From Ligula intestinalis (Eukaryota > Platyhelminthes > Cestoda > Diphyllobothriidea > Diphyllobothriidae), in assembly GCA_036362985.1 (NCBI GenBank), contig JAYGXS010000001.1, positions 70,993,402 to 71,057,401 on the forward strand: DNA of 64,000 nucleotides. The letters run 5' to 3'. The translations under genes were made by a program, and so were the position numbers. The notes below the pieces were generated by a model, which was given only the letters and a program-made list of their open reading frames with translations, had not been told where the DNA came from and did not search any database. Position 1 is the stretch's first letter. Each line of letters starts with the position of its first letter. Positions 12,001-24,000 of the stretch are shown in pieces.

Positions 12001-15000
12001 CGCATTTTCATGATAAATAATGTCCAAAAAGCACTATTTTGGAAAATATAGTTGAAAAATATCTAAGTTTGAAGGGTTTTAGGAACACGTAGCAAAGAAC
12101 CCCTGTTGATGAAAAATCAACAAAGAACACTGCATATCTTAAAGTGTTTACCATTTCTTCAAGAACGATCGAACACGAAAAATAATTTCAAATACATTTG
12201 ACGGAAAGATATTTCTCCTTATATACACAAACTGGTATGTTTACGACTTCAAATGACAATTTTGTTTAAACTTTACAAGTAACAACCCGGCATGGCAACA
12301 TGTGAGTTTACAAAATATTTTACTCCTATGACGTCTAAATCGGCACAAACAAGTGTAAATCCGGTAGTCTTATTCCAACCTATCTCTTTTAATACATAAA
12401 GCGAAAAAAACAACTGTAAATTCTCGTGAAATCAGGGGGGAATGCGTACTAAAAATTCAGGTTGTTTGGTAACAGCCGTACTTTAGACTGTGCATATTAT
12501 GGGAGCATGTGGATCCGAAAATATCACAAAAAGATTATTTTCAAACTTTAAGTGTACATGTGCTGCTGTATTCACTAGGACAAACAAGTTTTCTCTACAT
12601 GAAGATTTCGGTTTACTCATTAACATTAATTTTTAACTTTTCCGAAATTTTCAGCTTTTTCCTTAAGCGCGTCGTATTTCCAAAAAATGAAGTATTACGA
12701 AATCAACCGAAATATACCCTCTTTTAATAAGGATTGCACTTTTACTGCTGTAAGGGTTGGAATGCTTTTGCGTAACAGGGCTTTTCTTGTAAAAATCGTT
12801 GGATTCCACAAATTGGGGCACATATTGTAAGTAAATATCTTTGTGGCTGTTTACTGCTTCCGAGAGACGTTGATTCGTGACAAAAAGGACTGCGTGAAGG
12901 TAGCAATAAGTCCCCAAATGCATTAAAAAAGCATTAGCCTTCATCTGGTGTCACAGGGTTTGGAAAAAATCGAGAGTGCATGAGCCATTCAATGAAAAAT
13001 TAAAGAAGCATTCTGTGTCTTCCAGCATGGCTATCTGATCCACAGTACCCGATTAACGTTTGGCAGTAAAATATTTTTATTTTTGGCAAGAACACATGTC
13101 CACGTGCTTACTTCTGGTCAGCCCTGGAAAGGAATCCTCTAGCACGGACAAAAACGACGGCTAAAGAGTTAAATATCACTTTTTCATAAAGGCAGACGTA
13201 AAGCAGACACTGAACAGAGATGCGGTACCTGAGTGGAAAGTGATTATTATTTTGAAGAGCGCTAGAAACCCAGATAGCGTATTGTAACATTCAGCTGAAC
13301 GTTTACACAATCTTAATTTTTTGGGCCAAGGTGAGAGGTTAAGAAAGTTTGTGGAGCGTTCTAAAAACTGCTGCTTTTTCGGAAAAGACGTGAACTTAAG
13401 TTCGAAAATGATCTCACAAGGGAATAAACACAAAGAAGGCGTGCAGAGAATAAGAATGAACGCGGGTGATAAATTAAAAGATGCAGCCAGTTCATTTCCA
13501 TGGCAGATGAAGCCATCAAAATGCAGAAAGGTAAACATGCCTGCAAAGTTAATCAGAAATTGTGAAGTGTGTTTTCGTTTTTAGAAAATTACCTAGGCAG
13601 GATTGGTACAGTACATATCGCGCAGCATAATCCAAATATATACATATCATTAAGGTCAGGATGTCAGCTTTTGAAGGATTTCGTTGCTATCTGCCCATAG
13701 ACACTACTCTGTAAATATGCCTACTCGAGTAGTATGCTTTTTGAACGAGTTTCAACGCCTTTCGCAATGGAAAAATATTTTATAGAAGGCGTGTACGAAA
13801 TTATTCTTTATTGCAATAATTTCACTGCAAATCACTTCTTCTGGGAATTTTTTGCTTGAAAACAGGATGGCTTTTGGCTTAAAAAATAATTTTATAACAA
13901 TAGTTTAGAGGACCATGTAGTTCCTACTCATAGACCATCGCCTCTGTCTGTTTATTATTGCTGCTCAGAAAGTATCCATTGTTGTTCACAGTTATTGTAA
14001 ACTTTTATGAAGGCACTGTAACGTTCTCCTCACGGCGGAGAGGACTGTGTGATTTTCTTTAAACGGGTTTGATGCAACATATAGTTCGGAACCCTTGCTG
14101 GGTCGGATTGCAAAGTAATCAGCAACTGACAAAGGCTTTCGTAACCGAAGGGCATTATTGCCTGTTTTCTGTGTCAAAACACAAACTTCAGAACACGGGT
14201 GCAGACTTCTGAGACGGAAAATGGACGCGTAAATTGCTTTGACGACATTATACGGCCAGCTAACGACAGTTGACTTAATAGTGGTCGCACCATTTGTGGT
14301 CTAACTTAAATCCTGTGTTTGAGGGTGTTCACACGTGCCTTAAAATTCCAGAAACAAAAGGCAACAAAGGACAGGTAACCGTGGTTTAGAGGGATCCATC
14401 TAAATGCAAGCTGCCTTAGCATAAGAGGCTTTTTTCTAGAGAGCCGGTTAAATTATCGATCAGAACATTAGCAGCAGCAGCAGTAGCAGCAGTCACGCTA
14501 AATCACCGACAGACCAGCAGCAAACCCGCCTTCTAGTCTAACCACCTCTCCGCCTGTCCTCTCTCCCTCAGTCTATAAAGTAGGATGACAATCCACCCCA
14601 CCTTAATGGATGGCACGCCCAGGGGAGGGGGGAGAGGAGGAGGTGGAGAGGCGTTAGTCACGACACCAATGGCAAACTGAAGCGGCGTGGCAGTTGCGGC
14701 AGCAATCGCCTGAACCGAGGTCGGTCTGCTCATGCACCTTTTAGTTTTTACCGGAGCGAAAGATGAGGAGGACTGGCTGAACTGAAAGTGTGAGTAGAAA
14801 CAGTAGGATACGCAAGGTTGGGTAAGAAAAATGAAATGCCCGGTAGGACAGTTATGATAAGCAGGTAAGGTGCGCGATGAAATCAAAACTGATGAGATTT
14901 TTCGCCCTTCTTGTCGGATAATAAGCCGCTCATTGACGCGCAGGCAGACAAAATTCAGTTCACATGGTGCGCTACCACCTGGAAGTCGCCTACACCTAGA

Positions 15001-18000
15001 GTGGTAAACACCACGTCGGCGTAAACAACTGTGCAAGGTCATTTATCCCTGAGTAATCTAACGATAGTCATGATTGTTTAAACCTTTGAGAACTTTTTAG
15101 AGTCTGATATCGGTGAAGTTAAACTGTAAAGTTTTAGGAAAGTATACAATGGCAATTTCCATAAGTCATTGAGAAGCCAGCCTACAGATGGATTCAAAGC
15201 AGACAATGGTCTGAGGAAGCACACCAACGAATAGGACAGGGAGAAAAAGGAATTCCCCAAAGGGAATTGTCGTTAGTCCTTAATACCATGAAATGGAAAC
15301 TGTCGCTTGGATTCCTCTGTAAGGTGCAAATTTAACTTGCGTCCTCAACTCTCTCACTAAAACGCCACACATCTTATGCAAGCAGCGGCTGCATAAGCCT
15401 TGCACAAAAGGATGGTATGTTCTGTCACAGGTGCCACACAATTGACAGTCCGTTCCCCCATACCCGATATTTCCTTCCATCTTTCAGGTTGACACTTGCC
15501 AATGGACGCTCTGAAAGCGTGGCTGTTGTCAGTTAGACAGAAGAACATCCGTCAGCCATAATGAGTTCCTGAAGCAAATTGTCAGAATTAGGATCTTAAG
15601 AAGTCACATCCAATGTCCAGCCCACTTTCAAGAAAACATTGTTCTCAAAAATACTTCAACTGGCGGTACGTAAATGACTGACGGACCAGCTGGTTGCAGA
15701 GTAGCTTGAAAACTTATGTTTGGTAGAAATTTAATAAAGGTCCACAAAAAGCACCCTAACACCCCATCCTTGTGCAGTACGGAACTAGTGGTAATAAAAA
15801 TTATAGATTTTTGACATAACATAGGAAATAAAATGTAAATAGAAAGGTACATCATAGAAGAACAGGAATAAATACTTAAAAAAGCTAACGTTTGCCAACA
15901 CAAAAACGTCTCATTAATAAAAAATGCCACTGCGCAACTATAGGAAAATGCTTATATTTGCGGACCAATGCAAGGAACTACTAAGTTACGAGATGAAATT
16001 GAAAGGGAGTAAAAGATAAAAAATAAAAACCACACGTCACTCATAAATCTAAAACTAAACTACAAAATCAACTAAAACTAAAATCAACATACTAAAGAAA
16101 TGTAAACTAAATGAATATGAACTAACTAAAGTCATCTAAAAATAAACTAAAAACTAATAAAGCATTATAATGAACTAACACTGAACTTAAATATCAATAA
16201 GTTAAGCAAACCAAACTAACTTAATGGAAGTAAACTGGTAAAGCTTTCAACTCGAAAGGCAATAGCATGTAGCTAATAATTCGAAGACTAAAATAAAACC
16301 TAACTTAATTAACTAAGAAGTTAAACTCCAATAAGTTAAGCTAAGCCAACTGAAAAAATCTCGAAAAATAAAATAAAACATAATAATGAACTTAAAACAA
16401 AACTTAAACTAAACATGGAGATAAAATAAACTCCAATAAGTGAGTTGTTTTTCTCGTTTTATTAATGGCAGGCAAAACACTAGTGCCAAACATAAGATTA
16501 TTTAAAAAATTCTGGAGATCTTAATTCAACTACCACGTAATATTCTTTTCACGAGATTCTGAAATCTTTCCTACTTGAAGCTGTCTTCAAAGAGTAAAAC
16601 GCTTCACATAGGGACCCAAAACATTGAAGCCTCTTTACATACTATGTCACAATTGTCGCTAATATCAAGCTTATAAGAGGACGCCGCCGATTGAAACACT
16701 CAGGTCAAAAAATCGATTTACCAGTAGACCCTTTCATCGGCGATAACGGCGGCCAGCAGGATAATAGACAGGAGGTAGAAGGAACAGTCACGCACCAATG
16801 GCCACCAGTTAAGGTAGATGACCTTATTGGACAAAAAAATGGTTGCATTAAGACAAAATAAAAGTGGCTGATATAGACTTCTTACAGAATACGTAAATTT
16901 TATAAACCGTCACATTTAGAAAAATAAGGTTAAATAAGGAATATTTACTGTAGTACCCCTAGTGTTTAATATTAACCTCCTAGGTAGTATTGATCCCAAC
17001 ATTTAGTTACAATAATTACTCGATAATCCATTTTTGTTTATTTATTGAAGAGGCCTATTTTAAGATCGCGCTCATGGAGATAGTGTTATTATAGGACAGG
17101 GTGAAATTCTTTCGTGATCTCTAGAGACCTTTTGAGCGGTCGCATGGCGAAAAAAGCAGGTCGCTGCCACGGCGATCATGCCTACTGAGATGGTTACGGC
17201 TAAAGCTTTTCGATTTCGTTGCCGACCGTACTGCAAATTCAAACCCGAAAGGCATGAGGGTTGAACTTCAATCCATTAGATGATTGAGTTTGATGATCAA
17301 CCAGTTTGGCGGTGGCCAAATGATCTGTCCGCTGTGATTAGAAGTAACGAACGTTAAGTAGATGTAATGCGCACCGATATTGCCTGATGGCCAAATGCCC
17401 GATTCAAACTGCAAATCTTAGCAGGTTGGTGTCATGAAACAGGTCAGCGGTAGGTTACGTTAGCTCACTTAGCGACCACTAACTCCAAGATTGTGTAAGA
17501 CGGGAATCGTTGTAATGGGGGTTTTAGGACCTTATATTGGACAAGCAGGAAACATGCAAGGAAACATGATGAATGAGTACAGCGCCGCCAAAATTGTTCT
17601 CCTAGGCCGCTAGCAACGAAATTCAGAGTGACATTTAAAAAATATATACACGGCAAATATAAATAAACAAAGTGAACTATATGATTCTTTTAAAAAACCA
17701 AATAACCAGCTTTGCGCATGTTGCTAGATGAAAGTATTGATTAACACACTTATAATTGCTTCCAATAAGTATGAAATAATAAAGCAAACAACACTTTTTA
17801 TTTTTAATCCTAGAAGCTTACGCAACGTAAATTTACCGACACACAGCTGGTTTAAGAAGGAACATAATTCAAACATTGTGATTTTATTTATAGTTTCTTG
17901 GTCGTAGTTTGGACGCCAATTTTAGACTAGATGGTGATTCTGCAAAATAAATGTAAAAAAAACGAGAAAGCTGTTCGTTCGACGGAGCCGTGTTTTTATT

Positions 18001-21000
18001 TTTTTAAGTCTATGAACTCCCTTAGAAGTATATTGTTAGAGATAAAGGTGGCCAAAAATAAGCAACAGGCATAGGGGCAGGGGCCAATCAAACCTCAGTA
18101 AAGCCAGTTCGGAGGTGACTGCGCCAACGTCTGATCGATAAATCGATAGACGGAGTTCTCATCGGAGGCCTAGACTTCAATCAATTTGTGGCTTTTCTAG
18201 CTTTGTAGTGGCAAAGTTAAACCCATGACCTGTTTCGTACATGTGTGAAAACGCTGTTCAAATGAATCCAGACTTTCCGCAACAATCCAGAAAAAAACCA
18301 CGAGAGGTCCGTTATTTCAGCGATTAATTTATGCAGAATGGCTTCCCGAAGATGTTCTTATGCCGATATCTACGCGCACGCCCCCAGAGGACTGTACCAC
18401 AGACAGCTTTTATGGTATGGCATGCGGTGACAGACAGCAAGTAAGTCTTATAGGTGACCGAGCGCATTGCTGCGGTACCAGGTTTAGAAAATTCGCTCCG
18501 GGCCAAAAGCTAGCATCCTCAGTAAGGTCACGAAAATAAAGGATCGATTCAATCCTGGCCAGCAAGCGGGTGCACTGTATCGCATTCCATGAGAAAACTG
18601 CCGTCGCAACTACACAGGACAGAATTTTCGCATGCTTGGATCGAACATACATGAACAAAAGCTGGCTGTGAGACAGGATGACGGATCATCGTAAGTGGCT
18701 GTGAATACCTCGAAACACATTAAGAGTCTAACTTTACAGCCATTTATATAATCGTCCACGTCAGAAGCGAGAGAAGCCGCGAATTGAGTGAAGCTTGGGC
18801 TTCAGATTAATACTCAGTCCATCGATATATTGAACTAGCACCGGCATACAGAGCGCTATGCAGTCACCGCCGGACTTGCGTTACTGATGCTTGATCGGCT
18901 CCTACCCCTTTAACTTTATTTGTTTTGTTGCCACTTTTGGGTCTGACAATGGACTCCTTTAAGAGTTTTGAAACTCAGATATGATTCCGACGAACGAACG
19001 ACCTTCTCCTTAACTTACACATAAACCGGAATTACGAGTATTCGCCTCAATTTTTAAATATATTTCCGTGCTGCAATTCTCAATGTTCGTGCTTTAACCA
19101 TTCAAAGTGCACTTTTTAATCATCCGACAGTAAACAAAAATACAGTAACAATAAGCGCTCAAGGAAAGAAATATGCCAAGTTTCCTTAAAGTGCAAACCG
19201 ACAGGGAATGAATGGCCCAGTCTGCTAGTCTAGTGGGTAAAAATCACGTTAAGGCTTAAATACTTGTCCAAAAAACGCCCTTCTTGCAATACCGTAGTCC
19301 GGTTTTGGTTTGCGAGTCACGACGTATGAAAACACCATCTCTCACCCTTCATTTGCAGACGAGAATTACCCACAGATAGGCTTGATCTAGAATATTCAAT
19401 TAAACCACGCGAAGATAGAGTTTGATGTAATATACCATATACCGTAGCAAGGAATTGACAAAAAATAAAACGCTTAAAATGACCGTGAAATTTTCTCAGT
19501 ATGGTAGTCCTATTGATGGCAAAGTCACGAAAAAATCAGGTCGTTTGTTTGAATCATCAAACGTTTTGGTTTTGCACACATATCTAGCAGCATTTCGACG
19601 ATAAGACACGAAATGCTCTGACGGCTAGGGAAAATATCCGGGATACTATTACTAGGGGAAAAAGAGAGCACACGTTCACACCAGTAAATAACTCAAGTTT
19701 CCGAAGGTAAACTGAATTTTTCATTTGCCAATAAGGCCCTTATTGAGGGTACTAAAAATAATCGACTGGCAGACCAAAAGGAGTACAGCAATCCGAATAA
19801 ACTGAAAAAGGGAGTTAGTAAGTTAGCGAACATGCTAGATTGTAGATAGTAGACGTGCTCCCTGCATTAGAAAACATGCATTGCGGAGCAAAAGCAAAAT
19901 GAAACACAGTAAGATCGCATGATAGTGGAGAGGTGATTTTAATCTGCCTGGCGTAAAAGGAAGAATCCTACCCTGAGTCACAGAAATTTTTTAAATAATC
20001 TAAAGTTTCGCAACACAAGAGCGTGCCATGAATCAACAAAGAAATTTTCTTACCTTTCTTGCTTACCTTTATTTTATTGGGTTTGACAAATTTGAACTTT
20101 TACTTTATATTTTATTGGGTTTCTTGATATTCCTGAAAACCATCTGGTGGTTTGGAGGTCATCTACTTCGACTTGCATGAGGTCCAACGTACAGTTCTGG
20201 AATAAGGTTAGAATAGTTCGTGGCGCTAAGCACCGCGAACATTTTCAATTAGCATGCGCAACTACTTTAGGTTAGCTTATTTAATTTGGTTTATTAAGCT
20301 TATTCATATTTAACTTCAGTTTCCGTTTACGTTTTCAGTCCATCCTCATGTTCACTCCTTTTATTTTAGTTTTACATTAGTTTTTTTAGCTAAGAATGTT
20401 TAGCCTTCTTCAGCTTACGTTTTTAGTTAGTCGATTTTAGTTTAAGTTAGTCATTTTTAATCAAGTTATTTTGCAATATTTACACAATAGCAGATTTTAA
20501 TTATGGCCCACTTTTTGGCAAACATTAGATTATTTTAATAATTATTCTTAATTTTTCTACTTTTATAAACTTCATTTTTTATTTATCTTTCCTTTCCTTT
20601 GTATTGTTCAGACAAGATACTCTTTATTACACTCGGTCATGCATTACAGAGGGATGGGGCTTTCGCATGCTGATCTGGGACCCAAAGTAGGATTCTACCG
20701 CATCAACTACTACAATTAAAATCAGTTAGAGGAAAAATTTTTTTATTGACCAATTGACTGATATTGACTGATATTCCTGACACAGTATACTTGCACATCA
20801 GGTTTGCCAGTGTACCACGAATTAAGAGAAACCCTCAGACCTTGGCTCGCAAAGAAAATTCTGCAAGACGCAATAAAGAGGGTTATGGGCTTAAATCGAG
20901 GGTTATCGGAGGACGAATGGACGGGGAAATGTGCAAAGTATACTCCCAAAGTGTCTCCCAGTCAGACCTTATGCTTGTGCAGTTTTTCGTAATCGAAACT

Positions 21001-24000
21001 GCTCCCTGCATTCTACGAACGGCCAAAGAGAGTCAAGGAGGTCATATAGGGGTAGTCCTGGCCGATCAAGGCCTGAATTTGGCATTCGTGTTTGCCCCGA
21101 TCAGCGACGGCCAGCCCATCTTTGGGTCTTACCCATCTCAACCGACAGAATGTAAATCCCTAGCGGGCAAATGTGACTAACAAAATACTCAATAGCCAAT
21201 CAACTCGAGTCCGATCATCTATCTTGCGTTGGACTATTTTCGCTAAGGACGGCAAATAAGGTCATAAAATGGTGCACTCCTTCAAAGTTTTGCCAGTAAT
21301 ACTAGCTAGTCGTAAGGGTGTCTGGTAATAGTGCAGGGAAAACTTTGCGCTGAAAGCGGGTGACCATTGGATAACTAACACAACAAAAGCGACGCCAAAC
21401 ATCGTGGTTCCATTTGCTACCGTTAATAAAATGTTAGCAAAATAGGACGAGTTCCAGTACTCTTAACCTATGCTGACAAAACCAGCCGCTTACATGACAG
21501 GCAAATAGACGATATCTGACAGAGGTTGTTTCTGCTAAAGGCAAAAGAGTATACTGAAATAACTTTGAGGCGCTGCTAAGAGGCCATTGTCGACAGGTTC
21601 CCAGCACTTCAACAACGAACTTGGCTCCATTGTTCAGACCGTTATATAGAGAATATGTTACAATCAGTTACATGAGAATGACATGAGAGTCCTCTGGGTT
21701 CTGTAGTGACTTATTATTTCTGATTGCTGCGTGTAGGTTGCAGTCAATGCTGCGCCATCTACGCCGGTGCTTTTGTTCTTGTTAGGCAATATTTTTCTCC
21801 TCGCGAGGCCATTGTTCCCACGCAAATTCAGCCACAGTCATAACGTCGTCCAAAAGCCTGATTAGGCAGATGCTGGCGCTTGGCCGGAACAACAAGGGAT
21901 ACGTCTATATTCGCTGGCCTTGAGTACAATAGTTCAAAGTTTCAGGTGCTTGCTAGGTGGAGGCAAAACCTTATTTCGTGATGGACGAAATTCACCACGT
22001 GGCAATGCGTCTATGGCTTGTCGCGCTTTGTGCATATTTCAAGAAATCCAAACTCGAGATCCTATTTATTTGACAGTTAATCCTTTCTTTGTCTGCCACT
22101 TGGATACGTTCCTATTATCAATTATAGGATACGTGTATAATCCCAAGACGGTTTTTTTTGCGACAAAGCGCATGTCTGCTCATTTTTCCTACATTGAGGC
22201 ACTGGAGGTGGCGTTTTTTCGCTACCCCATTAAAACATGTTAAAAGAGGTATGGTAGGAAGTCACCGGACTAAAAAGAAACTACAGCATTGCAAGAGTGC
22301 ACTGCATGCTTTGAAGACAAGTCTGCGAGGCAAAAAAGTGGCGGAGATTTCGTTCAATGCTACTAATAAGCCGTCGGTCAGACGGTCTCCTGACGCGCAT
22401 TCGGACCTTTGATATCAGTTACAGTTGAATGCAAAAATGCGAACACTGGAAAAATTGTTATTGGCAAAGGTAGTTTAAGCAGTGCATCTCATATACCCCT
22501 AGTCCCAGTATTTGTTCTACAGAAATGGTGATAACAGGGGGTTTGGGGTGAAGAAATAGGATAGGCACTGAAGTAAATTTGTAGAAGCAAGTGGAAAATG
22601 GAAAACCGTAGTTTAATTTGCTTCCTACGGCCGCTGGGAGTAAGTTGTTCCACATGTTAATTAAAGGTGTGCGCGGCACTTCGCGCCGCGGACTATACTA
22701 ATCCAACTCCAGAACGGTAAGTTAGACCTCAAGTTAGTTAAAGTAGACGACTTCCTATCCACCGTTCCTATTTTTCAGGAAACTGCATTTTGACAATCGG
22801 ATTTTACAAATATGTCAAACGATAATACAGATAAGCAAAATCTACTGATATAAATCAACAACAATAAAATAAAAATGCATATAGTGGTTATACATGTAAA
22901 TTCCACTGCCTGTCCTAAATCTCCACCCATAAAACTCTATAGCCACCGTTTTCGTAGGACAAAATGCTGGTACTAGGGGTGTATGAGGTGCACTACTTAA
23001 ACTACTGTTGCCCTGTTATTTATCAACCTTTTACGGAAAGAAATTCTCAAAAATACTTAAAAAGATGGAAATGCGAGCTATTGTTCCATTTAAAAAAGTC
23101 ATGTTTTGACTAGGTATGTGACTAACTCAAAGTGTAAAAGTGATTACCTCTTTACTGAAGAGAGCGCAAATACTGATGACGAACATGACATTGTAATCAG
23201 CCGATCCGACCACAGCTCCAAGCCCGATATCATCCTGTAAAAGCGAAATGAAGGGTTAACCATGTAAATTAAATGTTTCAGGGCATTTCACACCACTGCT
23301 CATTTGAAATGCCCGATCTCAGAGGTCGGGACATAGGCTATGGTCCTTAGATCAGGGCTGAACCTAAAGCGATGGATTCACAATGGGCCCAATAAACCAC
23401 TATAAGCTTTTTAACAATCTTCTAGTTTTCTTGTATTTGCCTTTTTCAGGAATTTTGGCTTAAAATAGAAGCCTCCTAATCTTTAAAATTAATTCCGGCA
23501 CTTAAGTTCCCTGATACGAAAACGCTATTACAATAAAGGAGACAATACTCCAAATTTTATTCCAAGGGCCAAGGGTCGTGGGCATTAACATATAAATAAG
23601 GAGTCAGGCAAATGAGCCTGATCAATTAGTGGGAGGTTCTTATAATTCATTGACAAATTTTTGGAAAACTCAATAGGCAAGGCGTAATTGCAGCCAACTT
23701 TCCAGCCAGCTCAACTTTCAGGCTCAGACCGAGAATTATGAGTTAAACCAAACTTCAGGGAGTTTACCCGCCCATCCAATTCTGATACAGTAAGCTGACT
23801 TTCTAAGCATGATCACCCGGTCAATTTATTTCGAATCAACTAGATTACCATCAAACTTACTTAATAAGTGTGTTAGTCGGCTGGAATAATTTATTTGACT
23901 CGATTTAAAAAACACTCAGTGGCCTCGAAGTCGACAGAGATCGCTAGACTATGGAATTACTCAAATTCGTACAACAGCATTGAGCTCCGATCAAAAGAAA

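Larger units (their letters stand above)
7356..16721. other. NCKX intron 4 (9366 bp)
   Basis: No conserved exon recognised. Contains telomere-like islands (8880-8950, 9262-9312), a TIR element (9923-10469), a foldback (11022-11364), a TA microsatellite near 11420, a GC-rich patch at 14460-14760 with CAG/CAGCAG runs, and an AACTAAA-type A-rich tract at 16030-16440. Confidence 0.7.
16823..23147. other. NCKX intron 3 (6325 bp)
   Basis: No exon recognised. Contains a GIY-YIG element relic (18070-18980), a core fragment related to the TIR element (20145-20262), a TTTAGTT-rich tract (20335-20480) and the complete second TIR element (22463-23012). A 138-codon ORF at 20764-21180 shows no recognisable similarity. 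Confidence 0.7.

Noticed and set aside
14533..15042. 169-codon minus-strand ORF with a proline run
   Set aside because: Lies in a GC-rich low-complexity patch (CAG and GGA runs); no conserved motif seen; cannot be joined in frame to NCKX exons.
20764..21180. 138-codon plus-strand ORF in NCKX intron 3
   Set aside because: No family pattern recognised and no splice-supported neighbours; probably part of an old repeat.
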